The notes: a model not told the origin generated them from the sequence alone. DNA of 64,000 nucleotides from Labrys sp. WJW (GCF_001676615.1 NZ_LYXZ01000009.1:1-64000); one strand, 5' to 3'; positions 24,956 to 34,503 are shown, counted from the stretch's first letter. Numbers and translations: made by a program.

Positions 24956-25825
24956 TCAGGAGCCGAGCCGGTGAGCGATGTATTCCTCCAGGGGGGTGAT
25001 GGCATCCAGGGCATGGGCCAGGCTGCCATATGGCGCGTCGGGGGAGGGCGCGGGCAAGGCACGAGGAGCCGTCGATACGGCGCCGGGTTCCATCCCCTGC
25101 CGGCAAGCCTGCAACTGCCCGACCGTGGCGAACCGGAAGCCTCGCAGCTTGAGGGTGTGGATGATGTCCGGCACTGCCTCTATGGTGCTGGCGTGGATGT
25201 CATGCATCAGGATCACGGCCCCCGCGGGGGCCCCGGCACCGATCAGCCTGGTCAGAGGTGCTTCGTCATCGAGCCAGTCGAAGGAATCGAAGTCCCAAAG
25301 AGCCATTCGGCGCCAGAGTCCTGCACCCCGCAACGCAGTCTTGATGCGGGCGTCGATCCTGCCCCAGGGAGGACGAAAGACATCGGGCCTCTGGCCGGTT
25401 TCCGCGATGACGGCCTCATCCGTCAATTCCACTTCGGCGATGGCTTCGCCATCCGTCAAAGCGGTGAGCGCCCGATGGTCGAAAGTGTGGTTGCCAATCT
25501 CATGGCCTTCGAGAAACTCACGCCGTACCAGGCCGGGTGAATAAGCCAGCCTTTTGCCGACCACGAAGAAGGTGGCATGGACCTTCTCGCGGGCCAGAAT
25601 GTCGAGAAGGAGAGGGGTCAACGTCATGTCTGGCCCGTCATCGAACGTCAGCGCCACGCAGGGCGTGAGGGCCTCCCGTGCGTCATGCCTTTGTTGGCCG
25701 GCTGAAGCGGGAGCGGCTGGCGGTACCGACGACAGGGCCATGAGGAGGGTCAGGATAGCCGTGCATATCCGGCTCGGAATGTTGCCATGCCTTTGCTTCG
25801 AAACGCCCTTCCGGATACGCGACAC
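24956..25825 (-). CDS. Exported polysaccharide deacetylase (NodB domain)
   Basis: This 289-residue protein has a signal peptide (hydrophobic about 19-42) and a NodB fold: motif 1 TFDDGPD (aspartates 62 and 63), motif 2 GNHTFDH (histidines 113 and 117 for zinc), motif 3 RPPWGR and a late ILMHD. It would remove acetyl groups from an envelope or extracellular polysaccharide or from peptidoglycan. The C-terminal 60 residues are proline-rich and not conserved. It lies about 210 bp upstream of the L,D-transpeptidase gene on the same strand, and divergent from the protease gene ctpA. Confidence 0.9.
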   Translation of the reverse strand: MSRIRKGVSKQRHGNIPSRICTAILTLLMALSSVPPAAPASAGQQRHDAREALTPCVALTFDDGPDMTLTPLLLDILAREKVHATFFVVGKRLAYSPGLVRREFLEGHEIGNHTFDHRALTALTDGEAIAEVELTDEAVIAETGQRPDVFRPPWGRIDARIKTALRGAGLWRRMALWDFDSFDWLDDEAPLTRLIGAGAPAGAVILMHDIHASTIEAVPDIIHTLKLRGFRFATVGQLQACRQGMEPGAVSTAPRALPAPSPDAPYGSLAHALDAITPLEEYIAHRLGS

Positions 25826-26094
25826 TGCCTTGAACCTCGCCGAGACCTCGAGGATCGATCAAAATGCTTTTCGAGGGAAAAAGCTACAACCATGACACCG
25901 TCTGTCATGGAGACGCCGGCTCCGTAGTCATTGAAGGGTGGGCACGATCTGAACGGCGAAGAATGATCAACAAAATGCAGCCATAATCGCGGTATCAGTG
26001 TTGTGGGCCTTCCCTGGGGCGATTTGGAAGAGGGAATGGGAGGCGCATCGAGTACGTTCGAACTCGAACTTGGCCGCCAACAGATGAGACCCTG

Positions 26095-27387
26095 ATGCGT
26101 AATCTCGCCCTCATATCCACGGGAGCCGCGCTCGGCGTGCTCGGCACGGTTGCCCTGACGCAGCCCCATTTTCTTCTCGTCGGCCGAGCCCAGGCCGCAT
26201 TGGCCGACAGCTACAAGCAACTCAACCTGTTCGGCGAGGTGTTCGAGCGGGTACGCTCCGACTATGTCGAGCAGCCCGATGACGGCAAGCTCGTTGAGGG
26301 GGCCATCAATGGCATGCTGACCTCGCTCGATCCCCATTCGAGCTACATGGACGCCAAGAGCTTCCAGGACATGCAGGTGCAGACCAAGGGTGAGTTCGGC
26401 GGGCTCGGCATCGAGGTCACCATGGAGGACAACGTCCTCAAGATCGTATCGCCGATCGACGATTCGCCGGCCTCCAAGGCTGGCATATTGGCAGGTGACG
26501 TGATCACTGCGCTGGATGGCGAGGCGGTGCAGGGACTGAGCATGCAGCAAGCCGTCGACAAGATGCGCGGGCCGGTCAACACACCGATCACGTTGAGGAT
26601 CCTGCGGGCGGGCAAGGGCGTGCCCTTCGATGTCAAGCTCGTGCGTGACATCGTCAAGGTTGCCTCGGTGAGGGATGAAGAGCTTGCCGGAGACATCGGC
26701 TATATCCGCATCACCCAATTCACCGAGCAGACTTTCGACGGCTTGAAGAAGAGTATCGACAGGCTGGGCAAGAAGATCGGGCAGGACAAGCTCAAGGGCT
26801 ATGTGATCGATCTTAGAAACAATCCGGGCGGCTTGCTCGACCAGGCCGTTTCGGTCTCCGGCGCGTTCCTGGGGCGCGGGGAGGTCGTTTCGACACGGGG
26901 CCGGAACGTCGACGATGTACAGCGTTTTGCTGCAGAAGGGCCCGATCTCACGGGAGGCAAACCGATCGTCGTGCTGGTCAATGGCGGTTCGGCCTCGGCC
27001 TCGGAGATCGTCGCCGGTGCCCTGCAGGACCACAAGCGCGCCACCATCGTCGGCACGCGTTCCTTCGGCAAGGGCTCGGTGCAGACCATCATCCCGTTGC
27101 AGGGCGACGGCGCGCTGAGACTGACCACGGCGCGCTACTACACCCCGTCCGGGCGCTCGATCCAGGCCAAGGGCATCGAGCCTGAGATCGTGGTGCAGGA
27201 GAACGTGCCCGACGATCTCAAGGGCGCCGATGAGACCAAGGGCGAATCCGGCCTCAAGGGCCATCTGGCCAATCCGGATGCCGACAAGGCTGAAGAAGGC
27301 GGCTCCTCGGCCTATGTGCCCGCCAACGAGAAGGACGATACCCAGCTCAACAAGGCGATCGGCATCCTGCAGGGACGTCCTTCCTAG
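26095..27387 (+). CDS. ctpA: Carboxyl-terminal processing protease (S41)
   Basis: This 430-residue protein has an N-terminal membrane or signal segment (about 1-30), a PDZ domain (about 90-175; GGLGIEVTMEDNVLKIVSPI) and an S41 protease domain with the nucleophile run NGGSASASEI near residue 300 and the catalytic lysine in FGKGSVQT near 326. CtpA enzymes trim or degrade periplasmic proteins, and in the group they regulate cell-wall hydrolases and envelope integrity. The tail after residue 375 is charged and variable. It has a 269-bp upstream region of its own; the ribosome site is weak. Confidence 0.92.
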   Translation: MRNLALISTGAALGVLGTVALTQPHFLLVGRAQAALADSYKQLNLFGEVFERVRSDYVEQPDDGKLVEGAINGMLTSLDPHSSYMDAKSFQDMQVQTKGEFGGLGIEVTMEDNVLKIVSPIDDSPASKAGILAGDVITALDGEAVQGLSMQQAVDKMRGPVNTPITLRILRAGKGVPFDVKLVRDIVKVASVRDEELAGDIGYIRITQFTEQTFDGLKKSIDRLGKKIGQDKLKGYVIDLRNNPGGLLDQAVSVSGAFLGRGEVVSTRGRNVDDVQRFAAEGPDLTGGKPIVVLVNGGSASASEIVAGALQDHKRATIVGTRSFGKGSVQTIIPLQGDGALRLTTARYYTPSGRSIQAKGIEPEIVVQENVPDDLKGADETKGESGLKGHLANPDADKAEEGGSSAYVPANEKDDTQLNKAIGILQGRPS

Positions 27388-27420
27388 GGCGATGCGCGTT
27401 CCGGCGTGATCGACGATCTG

Positions 27421-27473
27421 CTCCGACGCGTCTTTGCGATTTGAAGCAACGCATCCAAATCGCAGGACGTTTC
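27421..27473 (+). repeat. Dispersed palindromic intergenic repeat, partial copy 2
   Basis: CTCCGACGCGTCTTTGCGAT through ATCGCAGGACGTTTC is the right half of the repeat seen complete at 6541 and 36291. It lies 34 bp after ctpA. Confidence 0.6.
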
Positions 27474-27994
27474 AGGGTGATGTCCGTGCAGCCGAGAGAA
27501 AAGGGCTTGATCTTGCGCGTGTCACCTTCACGGCTGCATGGCAGCCCGGAGACTGTTGAGCCCAAGAGCGAACGCGGTCGATCGCCGCATGATCCGCTTG
27601 ACCAGATCCGGGAATAAAACGCGGGCGAGGCGAGTCCTGCTTGGAGATCACGCGCTCACGAAAGGCAATCGGCTTCGACCATGATCGGAGCGAAGCCAAC
27701 GCCTTGGGATTGAAGCCGTGTTTGATGAACCCGGTACGCGGCCGGCGTTGATGCCTTAAGTCATGCGAGTGCTTTGCAAAGATCGAGTACGCCTATGTCA
27801 AGAACAAGTTTTGTTCTATATTTGCGCCGGGACCGTCGTCTCGGCGTTTGTTTTGTTGACCATTCGGTCAGTTCAAGGGGCGGCGTCATCCTATTCGGCG
27901 CGCTCCTCTGTGCGGGCTGTCACGCCTGAATCCGCCCCGCTTGCTATGATCCATATCGGCGCGGTGTGTGCCCGCCAGATTTTAGGAGATACCG
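27474..27994. other. Intergenic region without supported gene
   Basis: About 520 bp between a repeat copy and the S74 lipoprotein gene. Short frames exist on both strands but have no ribosome sites or recognisable motifs. The right end must hold the promoter of the lipoprotein gene; GGAG lies about 8 bp before its ATG. Confidence 0.5.
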
Positions 27995-28573
27995 ATGACG
28001 AGCAAATTTGAAGTTCGGCGGGGCCTGCTGTTTGGGGTCTTGGGAAGCGGGCTGGCCGTTGTGCTTGCCGGCTGCGCGTCAGGTTACCCCAACGAACCCA
28101 TCTATGTTGACGAACCGGAGCCGCCGCGCCGGAGGATCAGGCCCACCCGACCTCACCATACGACGATGCCCCGTCGCAGACGCGTGATCATGGAGCCGGA
28201 TGCCGGCGACGATACGCGTGACAGGATGCCCGCAGGCAGTGGCGGCGGCGGTGGCGGTGGAAATGGCGGCGGCGGAAATGGCGGCGGCGGTGGTTCGGGA
28301 GGCGGCGGTGGCTGGTCCGATCGCCGGCTCAAGACCGACATCCGTGCTATCGGCCAGTCTCCCAGCGGTTTGACGATCTATCGCTTCCGCTATGTCTGGG
28401 GTGGCCCGGTCTATGTCGGCGTCATGGCCCAGGACCTTCTGGAGACCCATCCCGACGCGGTCATCCGTACCGACAGCGGCTACTTCATGGTCGACTATGA
28501 CCGCATCGATGTGAAGATGATGATGTTGGCGGACTATCAAAGGTCCACGCAACTGCTCGGGCGCGGCGCGTAA
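27995..28573 (+). CDS. Lipoprotein with S74 / intramolecular-chaperone-like domain
   Basis: This 192-residue protein has a lipoprotein signal with lipobox LAGC (C27), a basic proline-rich stretch, a glycine-rich linker with almost only Gly (about 81-106) and a C-terminal domain starting WSDRRLKTDI (S108, K113). That motif is the hallmark of peptidase S74 tail-fibre chaperone domains, whose Ser/Lys pair self-cleaves. The later YVGVMAQDLL and VDYDRIDVKMM fit small S74-like proteins in Hyphomicrobiales. It would be anchored in the outer membrane. The role outside phage tails is not known to me. Confidence 0.8.
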   Translation: MTSKFEVRRGLLFGVLGSGLAVVLAGCASGYPNEPIYVDEPEPPRRRIRPTRPHHTTMPRRRRVIMEPDAGDDTRDRMPAGSGGGGGGGNGGGGNGGGGGSGGGGGWSDRRLKTDIRAIGQSPSGLTIYRFRYVWGGPVYVGVMAQDLLETHPDAVIRTDSGYFMVDYDRIDVKMMMLADYQRSTQLLGRGA

Positions 28574-28584
28574 TGCTGGCGGCA

Positions 28585-28617
28585 GCATCGAACCTGGCGA
28601 AAAGCCAGGTTCGATGC
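28585..28617. terminator. Bidirectional hairpin between convergent genes
   Basis: GCATCGAACCTGGC and GCCAGGTTCGATGC form a perfect fourteen-pair stem with a GAAAA loop, 12 bp after the lipoprotein gene and 41 bp beyond the caspase gene stop on the other strand. No long T-run is present on either side. Confidence 0.6.
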
Positions 28618-28658
28618 CATGGAGAAAGGCCGCGCTCTGCCGGTATGGCGGCCCTGCC

Positions 28659-30956
28659 TCAGAACAGGTCGAGACGGGGGTTCCGCTTCTGCCAGGCCTT
28701 GCGGGCAGCCAGCACGATCGTGTCGTCGACATCCGATGTCGGAGTTACCGCATCGCTGCCCAATTCGGCATTGAGCTTGTCGATGACCTTCTTCTTCTCG
28801 GCCAGCGGCAAGGCGCTGAGGTTCTTTCCCTCGTCCTTGTGCTCGCCATAGGCATCGAGTGCGATGGCGAGGCTCGAATACCAGGCGGCCTTCTCCAGGT
28901 CGCGCTGCGCCGCCGGGCCCTTGGAATAGATCCAGCCCAGATTGGACGCCGCGTAGAAATCGCCGCGTTCGGCGCCGATCTCATACCAGCTTATGGCGCT
29001 TGCCAGGTCTTTCTTAACGCCGTTGCCCTTGAAATACATGGCGCCGATATTGGTGGGCGCGCTGGGATGTCCGCCCTCGGAGGCTTGCTTGAACAGCTCC
29101 ATCGCCATGGTGGGCTTGCGCGCCACGCCTTTGCCGTCGAGATAGGCAATGCCCATATTGCGCATGGCATAGATGTCGTGCCGCGCCAGCGCCGCTTCGT
29201 AGAACTTGATGCCGCGCTTCGGATCGGCTGGCAGGTTCTGACCATAATAATACATGGCACCCACAGTATTCATGGCATAGGTGTGCCCGAGTTCCACGGC
29301 CCGATTGAGCAGCTTGACGCCCTCGTCCACGGATTTGGGCACCCCGCGTCCGAGGGTAAGATTGCGACCATAGGCGAGCATGGCATAGGGATCACCACGC
29401 TCGGCACCCATTTTGAACAGCCGGTTGGCTTCGACCAGGTCCTGCGAGCGGCCGAGACCGCGTTCGGCCAGGTAGCCGAGTTCGTAGTAGGCGCGTGTAT
29501 AGCTTGCATCGGCGGCCGCGTTGAAGAGTTCGATGGCGCCCGCGACGTCCTTGTCGGCGAGCTTGGCGCGGCCGAGTTCGTATTTATAGCGCGCAACGGT
29601 AGGGAATTTGGCGACGGCCTCGCTGCAGGCGGCGATGGCCGGCTTGGCATCGATCTCGTTTGGCAGCTTGCCGAGAGTGACGCCCTGCGGGTCGAGGGGC
29701 TCGCCCGCCTTGTCGTCGCAAATCGGCACGAAGGATTCGATCTTGCCGGAGACGACCTGGCCCTCGCCCCCAGGCTGCTCGACCTTGAGCTGCACGCTCT
29801 GCACCTTGCCTTCCGAGCCGATCGAGGGTTCGAAAGTGATGGACCGGACGGCGTTCTGGTCGACGATGTCGCCCTCGGCCAGTGGCGCTCCGTTGAGATA
29901 CATCGTGCCGAAGCTCGGAGCCGCGGCGATCTGGATCTGCGCGCCGGTCGCGGCGCGCACCAGCGGCAGGTCATCCAGCATAGCGACCTGGCCGACGCCG
30001 ATTGGAACGCGGCGCGGCTTGTTGAAGGTTTCACCGAGCAACGCGGCGACCTGTATCGGGGCCTGCTGATCGGCGAAGTTGTCCGATCCCTGCTTGGGCG
30101 CCGGGCCGATCTTCACGGTGGTATTCTTGGCAAGCTGGACGGGTGCCGCCGCGGCAATGCGAATGACCGGCTTGGCCAGGTAGACCGGCTGGGTCAAGGT
30201 ACCGACCGACCACGGGCGCTGGCGCTTGTTGGTTGCCGCCCACACATCGTCGGTCACCTTGTCGAGCGCGCGCTGCACGTCGACGCCCAGCGTGAAGGAG
30301 TATTTCACCATGGAAGCCGTGAACGGCGACTTGTCGCCGGTGCCGTCCTCCGCCACCGCGCCGGGCTGGGTCGAATAGGCAATGAGGCTGCTCGGCGGAC
30401 TGGTCTGGGGCGCGAGGCCGACGCCGGCGACCGCCATCTGCTTTTCGGGCCCGACCAGGAACGAACGGGACTGGAATGGATTGTTCCGGCATGAATCCAG
30501 ATAGATGAGCTGTGTCTTGGAGTTCTGCTGCATATAGGCGAAGATCGTCTTGACGTTGATCGTCTCCACCTCCAGATCGGCTGGATCCTTCAGCTTGGCA
30601 TCGATGGGGATGATGCGATTGTCGCCGCCCACCTGGATGCCGTGGCCGGAATAATAGAACACGCTGAGTTCGGCGCCCGGCAGCGAACGGATGAAGCGCT
30701 GCAGGGCCTTGTCGAACTCGTTGCGGTCGAGATCGAGCGCCGACACCACTTCGAAACCTTCGCGTTTCAGGGCGGCCGCGACGGCCTGCGCATCCTTGTC
30801 CGGATTGTTGAGCTGGGGAACGACCGTGTAATGGCTGTTTCCGACCACGAAGGCCACGCGCCGTTCCGCCGCCTTGACGCTCGCCGGCAGGGCGAGCATG
30901 ACCGCGGCGAGGGCGGCGGCCGACAGCCCGGTTCTCCAGTCAAGGCAATGACGCAT
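28659..30956 (-). CDS. Caspase-family (C14) protein with Sel1 repeats
   Basis: This 765-residue exported protein has a signal peptide (about 1-30), a caspase-like p20 domain (about 32-260) with the catalytic dyad histidine in YYSGHGIQ (H105) and cysteine in YLDSCRNNPF (C156), a middle beta-rich part (about 300-450) and then at least six Sel1/TPR-like repeats (about 480-710) such as GAMYYYGQ, GIAYLDGKGV and GAMYFKGNGV. The dyad is intact, so arginine- or lysine-directed proteolysis is possible. AGGAG precedes the ATG at 30956; the longer open frame has no homology. It lies upstream-adjacent to tssA on the same strand. Whether it acts with the T6SS is unknown. Confidence 0.85.
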   Translation of the reverse strand: MRHCLDWRTGLSAAALAAVMLALPASVKAAERRVAFVVGNSHYTVVPQLNNPDKDAQAVAAALKREGFEVVSALDLDRNEFDKALQRFIRSLPGAELSVFYYSGHGIQVGGDNRIIPIDAKLKDPADLEVETINVKTIFAYMQQNSKTQLIYLDSCRNNPFQSRSFLVGPEKQMAVAGVGLAPQTSPPSSLIAYSTQPGAVAEDGTGDKSPFTASMVKYSFTLGVDVQRALDKVTDDVWAATNKRQRPWSVGTLTQPVYLAKPVIRIAAAAPVQLAKNTTVKIGPAPKQGSDNFADQQAPIQVAALLGETFNKPRRVPIGVGQVAMLDDLPLVRAATGAQIQIAAAPSFGTMYLNGAPLAEGDIVDQNAVRSITFEPSIGSEGKVQSVQLKVEQPGGEGQVVSGKIESFVPICDDKAGEPLDPQGVTLGKLPNEIDAKPAIAACSEAVAKFPTVARYKYELGRAKLADKDVAGAIELFNAAADASYTRAYYELGYLAERGLGRSQDLVEANRLFKMGAERGDPYAMLAYGRNLTLGRGVPKSVDEGVKLLNRAVELGHTYAMNTVGAMYYYGQNLPADPKRGIKFYEAALARHDIYAMRNMGIAYLDGKGVARKPTMAMELFKQASEGGHPSAPTNIGAMYFKGNGVKKDLASAISWYEIGAERGDFYAASNLGWIYSKGPAAQRDLEKAAWYSSLAIALDAYGEHKDEGKNLSALPLAEKKKVIDKLNAELGSDAVTPTSDVDDTIVLAARKAWQKRNPRLDLF

Positions 30957-31287
30957 GTCCCGCTCCTGATGTGAGGTCAGCATCTTCACCGACGCCTCCT
31001 GTACTATATCTGATCCAATGATATCAGCTTTCGAAACAATTGCCTGCCACTCTCGAAATAGTGATATCGGCTTAGTCCGAAAGCTTAGAAGAGCAAATAA
31101 GAATATCTTACTTAACTCCTCGAATGCCTCATGATACCAAGCTTCGAAAATGCTGGCGCAATCTCGGCTTGGGCACTTGGTAATTTCCGGCGTCAAATCC
31201 AAGATTTGCCCAAAATTGCCAGAAGGGACCAGGGGCATCGATAATGCCTCCCGGTATTATTTCACCCCGATACTCGCCCTGGTTGAA
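30957..31287. other. Spacer between tssA and the caspase gene
   Basis: A 330-bp, relatively AT-rich spacer that should hold the caspase-gene promoter. On the minus strand GGGAGGC (31246-31252) follows an AT-rich stretch, resembling the right half of the T6SS promoter dyad found elsewhere, but the CCCC half is missing. No gene is supported. Confidence 0.4.
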
Positions 31288-32577
31288 TCAGGACTTGTCA
31301 TCCTTCTTCTCATCTTTGCGCGAGATTTCCACGAGAAGGGCATTGAAGTCCTTGGCCACCAGGGCCCGCGCCTTCTCGATCAGCATGGGGATCGGGCTCG
31401 AGGGCTCGATATTGTTGTAGAAGATCTCGATCTGGCGCATCAGGGCCGAGGCCTCGCTGCGCGTCGCCACGGAATAGGTGCGGGCCTCCGCTTCGGTCTC
31501 GTCGGGCTTGCCTTCCTCGACCGCCAGCGCCGAAAGCTGGGCGAAGTTCAAGGCAAAGGGCATGGTGCCGCCGATCTGGATCTTCGCTTTCTCGACCAGG
31601 CCGGGCGCCAATATCTTCATGACTTCGACAAAGGACTTGCCGACGAGCAGATGCGCCTGTTTGAGAAGCAGCCTTGCCGGGCTCGACGGCTCCTTGCCGG
31701 CATAATAGGCCAGGATCGCCGCCAGCGCATTGGAAGCCTCCTTCACCGAGGCGACGTCCGAAGGCGCGAGGGGAGCGGGTGCAGAGGCAGTCTCGGCCAC
31801 CTCCCGTGTGCTCTCGGCTTCAACCGGTTGCGCCGGTGCCAGGCCCGGCTCCCGCGTCGTGACGATGCCGCCGACATAGGTGCGAATGGCGCGCACCAGA
31901 TCGGGCAATTGCTCGAATTGCGGTGCGGCCTCGTGTCCGGCCTTGTCGATGAAAAGCTGGCGCAGGCTGTCGAGGTTGGCGAGGATGGTCTCGAGATGAG
32001 CCGTCAGGTCCACCAATTGCTGCAGCGGCTCGAAACGCAGGAAGGCATCCCTGACGCCCGAGGCCTCGACGGCGGTCTCTCCCTCGCGCGGGGGTAATTT
32101 CCCTTCCCCCACCAGGACCGAGCGCATGGACAACGCACCGAGGCGCTTGTCATTGATCAGCGTGGCGCTCTGCAGCGGCAAAACCACCGTCGGCAAGTCG
32201 TCGAGCGATTTGAGGAAGGCGGACCTCAGTTCCGCGCCGCCGGCCGCCTCGGTCGGGTGGCAATGATCCCACTGCGCAAGGAGCAAGGCATTGGTCGCTG
32301 CGACGGCGTCGACGAAACCGGGCAGATCATCCGACAGAATATGATACTTGGCCGCCAGGACGAGATAGCGCAGATCGCGCGATTTATCGAGATGGACACG
32401 CAGATCTGCAAGTGTCTGCTTGGATTCGAACGACTTCTTGTTGAAACTGCGATAGCTCGCCGGCAATTGGCCTTCGGCGACGGTCAGGAAATTCTGGGCG
32501 TCGGAGTCGGCATCAGGATCCGGCCCACAGGGTGCGTCGGCTGAAATTTCCGTCTCGATGCCGGCATAGACTGCCAT
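31288..32577 (-). CDS. tssA: T6SS cap/assembly protein TssA (ImpA)
   Basis: This 429-residue protein has the ImpA N-terminal domain: the early PCGPDPDAD, the LRVHLDKSRDLRYLVLAAKY helices and DLPGFVDAVAATNALL. A low-complexity Ala/Pro/Glu linker (about 255-290) and a C-terminal helical part with EASALMRQIEIFYNNIEPSSPIPMLIEKA follow. TssA caps or primes tail-tube and sheath polymerisation at the baseplate. CAGGTAGG precedes the ATG. It is transcribed away from the rest of the locus, and the promoter dyad at 32739 lies about 160 bp upstream. Confidence 0.92.
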   Translation of the reverse strand: MAVYAGIETEISADAPCGPDPDADSDAQNFLTVAEGQLPASYRSFNKKSFESKQTLADLRVHLDKSRDLRYLVLAAKYHILSDDLPGFVDAVAATNALLLAQWDHCHPTEAAGGAELRSAFLKSLDDLPTVVLPLQSATLINDKRLGALSMRSVLVGEGKLPPREGETAVEASGVRDAFLRFEPLQQLVDLTAHLETILANLDSLRQLFIDKAGHEAAPQFEQLPDLVRAIRTYVGGIVTTREPGLAPAQPVEAESTREVAETASAPAPLAPSDVASVKEASNALAAILAYYAGKEPSSPARLLLKQAHLLVGKSFVEVMKILAPGLVEKAKIQIGGTMPFALNFAQLSALAVEEGKPDETEAEARTYSVATRSEASALMRQIEIFYNNIEPSSPIPMLIEKARALVAKDFNALLVEISRKDEKKDDKS

Positions 32578-32604
32578 CTTGGCCTACCTGCTGGGGTCCC
32601 ACTG

Positions 32605-32704
32605 GAGCAAAGGGCGATTTTTCCGAACCGCACTTCTACTCCCACTTTCTTGTCCGGTGCGTCTTTGCGATTTGCCGCGGCTCATTCAGGTGACAAAACG
32701 TCTT
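32605..32704 (+). repeat. Dispersed palindromic intergenic repeat, diverged copy 3
   Basis: GAGCAAAGGGCGA through GGTGCGTCTTTGCGATTTG to GACAAAACGTCTT matches the repeat at 6541 with substitutions. It lies in the tssA leader. Confidence 0.6.
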
Positions 32705-32738
32705 TGGAAATCATGCTGTTCTGCGTCTCTACCCGCAA

Positions 32739-32758
32739 CCCCCCATATAGGGGAGGCG
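32739..32758. promoter_or_regulatory. T6SS promoter dyad, tssA copy
   Basis: CCCCCCATATAGGGG followed by AGGCG. Thirteen of the first 15 bases are shared with or are conservative relative to the copy at 56851, and the 20-bp frame matches copies at 34405 and 42042. It lies upstream of tssA. Confidence 0.55.
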
Positions 32759-32856
32759 GCGAAAATGCTGCGCCGATCATTGCCGATGACCATGGCCGCC
32801 CGTCACAATTATTTTTGATTGGTCAGTCCTTTATTTGCGGCGTCCGAGCGCCTCCT

Positions 32857-34224
32857 CTACCGCTCCGCGGCCTGGCCCTCCTCCAGATTCAGCCCCTGCT
32901 TGCGGACCAGCGGCAGCCAAAGGATGGTAGCGGTGCCTTCGCCCCGTTTGCTGAGCACCTCCAGCGTGGCTCCGAGGGCCTCAGCACGTTGGAGCATGTT
33001 CCGCCGGCCGCGGCCTGTGGCCGGAGCTTCCATATTGAAGCCGCTGCCATTGTCGGCAATCTCGACGCGAAGGCCGGGCCGCCCCTGCAGCAGCGCCATC
33101 TTGCATTTGAAGGTAAGCTGGGTGGCCTTGCTGTGGCCCATGGTATTGCTGACCGATTCCTGCAGGATCCGCAGCACATGCAGGGCGCTCGGCGCGTCGA
33201 GCCAGTCGAGTTCGGGTACGTCCTCGACCATCCATTTGACGCCAATACCCGATTTTCGCAGTTCGGGTTCGTAGCGATAGCGCAGGCTGGCGAGAAGGGT
33301 GGCGACATTGCCTTCCACCGGCTCGAGCGAGTCGACCGCGACGCGAAGATCGGTCAGCGCGCCCTTGAGGGCCACGACTGCCGTCGTGCTCTCCTTGCCC
33401 TGGCGTTCGGCCGAAGCCAGTGCCGCCACGAGGCTCGAACCGATGCCGTCATGGATTTCCCGCATCAGGCGTTCCCGCTCCAGCTTCACCGCATGGGCAA
33501 TTTCGAGGGCATGCCTCGCGCTTTCGCTCGCCAGCAGATTGGCCTTGGTGGTCTCGATACGTTGGCCGAGCGCCTGGTTGAGCCTTTCTCGCGCCTCGGC
33601 ATTGGCCAGGATGTGCCGCAGGATGACGAAGCCACTGAAACCGAGGAGGACCACGCCGGCATAGGGTGCGAACGACACACCTTTGCCGGGCCAGATCGTT
33701 CCGGCATAAAGATCGATGCCGACCGCTGCGAGACCGAGCGCGTTGAGGACTACCAGCGCCAGTTTTTCAGGCGTAGCGATCTGCGTTTCCGCCCTCATTG
33801 CAAGGAAGCCCAGCAGGAGCAGCGCTGCGCCCAGGCTTGCAAGACCGGCGATCCGTGTGGCTGCCAGGTCGTGAAACGGGATCGCCGCGACGCCGAGGCC
33901 GAAACAGGCCAGCGCCATCGCGACCACCAGGCCACGAGGAAGGCTTGCACCAACCAGGCTCGCTGCCAGGCCGAGGGTGGTGAAGAGCAGGGGATAGAGC
34001 AGGGCGGCCCGGCCGATCGCAAAGCCGAAGGGCGGTGTTTCAACCTGGGGCAGGCCCGCGAGGTTGAATGCACACCAGGCGACGCCCGCACAGCAGAGCC
34101 AGGCCAGGACGCTTTCCCGCCGGCGCAGCAACCAGCTCATCAGGGCAATTGCCGCGACGACGGCCAAAGTATCGGTGGCGAGCAGATGTCCCAACCGCCT
34201 CAGATCTTCCGCAACCGGGCTCAT
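32857..34224 (-). CDS. NarL-type membrane sensor histidine kinase
   Basis: This 455-residue protein has six to eight membrane helices in its first 210 residues and no periplasmic domain of size, then a coiled linker, a HisKA_3 dimerisation helix MREIHDGIGSSL (phospho-acceptor H258) and an HATPase domain with QESVSNTMGHSKA (N box), IADNGSGF (G1) and a GRGRRNMLQRAEALG lid. That is the NarX/DegS/LiaS-type kinase, which pairs with LuxR-type regulators. One such regulator is encoded at 55646, near the other end of the T6SS locus. GAGGAC precedes the ATG at 34224. Confidence 0.85.
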   Translation of the reverse strand: MSPVAEDLRRLGHLLATDTLAVVAAIALMSWLLRRRESVLAWLCCAGVAWCAFNLAGLPQVETPPFGFAIGRAALLYPLLFTTLGLAASLVGASLPRGLVVAMALACFGLGVAAIPFHDLAATRIAGLASLGAALLLLGFLAMRAETQIATPEKLALVVLNALGLAAVGIDLYAGTIWPGKGVSFAPYAGVVLLGFSGFVILRHILANAEARERLNQALGQRIETTKANLLASESARHALEIAHAVKLERERLMREIHDGIGSSLVAALASAERQGKESTTAVVALKGALTDLRVAVDSLEPVEGNVATLLASLRYRYEPELRKSGIGVKWMVEDVPELDWLDAPSALHVLRILQESVSNTMGHSKATQLTFKCKMALLQGRPGLRVEIADNGSGFNMEAPATGRGRRNMLQRAEALGATLEVLSKRGEGTATILWLPLVRKQGLNLEEGQAAER

Positions 34225-34404
34225 CGCACCGTCCTCAAACCGCAACTGACGATACGCCCAAAGCGTTTTGCTCCAGGGTCGACCGGCTAAGTTGCCCATC
34301 AACTGAGTGAGAGGCGTCTAAATCATGAGGGCGACCGACCCTCTGACAAGAATAGCAAGAATGTCGAAACCCGCCAGTCCCAGATGCGGGAACTATGACT
34401 GGTA

Positions 34405-34424
34405 CCCCCAAAATGTGGGAGGCG
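34405..34424. promoter_or_regulatory. T6SS promoter dyad, vgrG copy
   Basis: CCCCCAAAATGTGGG followed by AGGCG, about 80 bp before the vgrG start, in the same 20-bp frame as the copies at 32739 and 42042. Confidence 0.55.
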
Positions 34425-34503
34425 TCAAAGCGCCTATGGCGTAGACGTTGAACTTGAACAGAGCTAGCCTTCATTGGCCGACGTGGTAGAGCGAGGGCAG
34501 GCT

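Noticed and set aside
27472-27699. A possible transposase remnant on the minus strand after ctpA
   Set aside because: The translation resembles no transposase motif; no inverted ends or target duplication were seen.
32739-32758. Reading the GGGGAGG of the promoter dyad as a ribosome-binding site
   Set aside because: Only a 17-codon frame follows here, and at the vgrG, tssK and tssB copies no gene start lies within ribosome-site distance.
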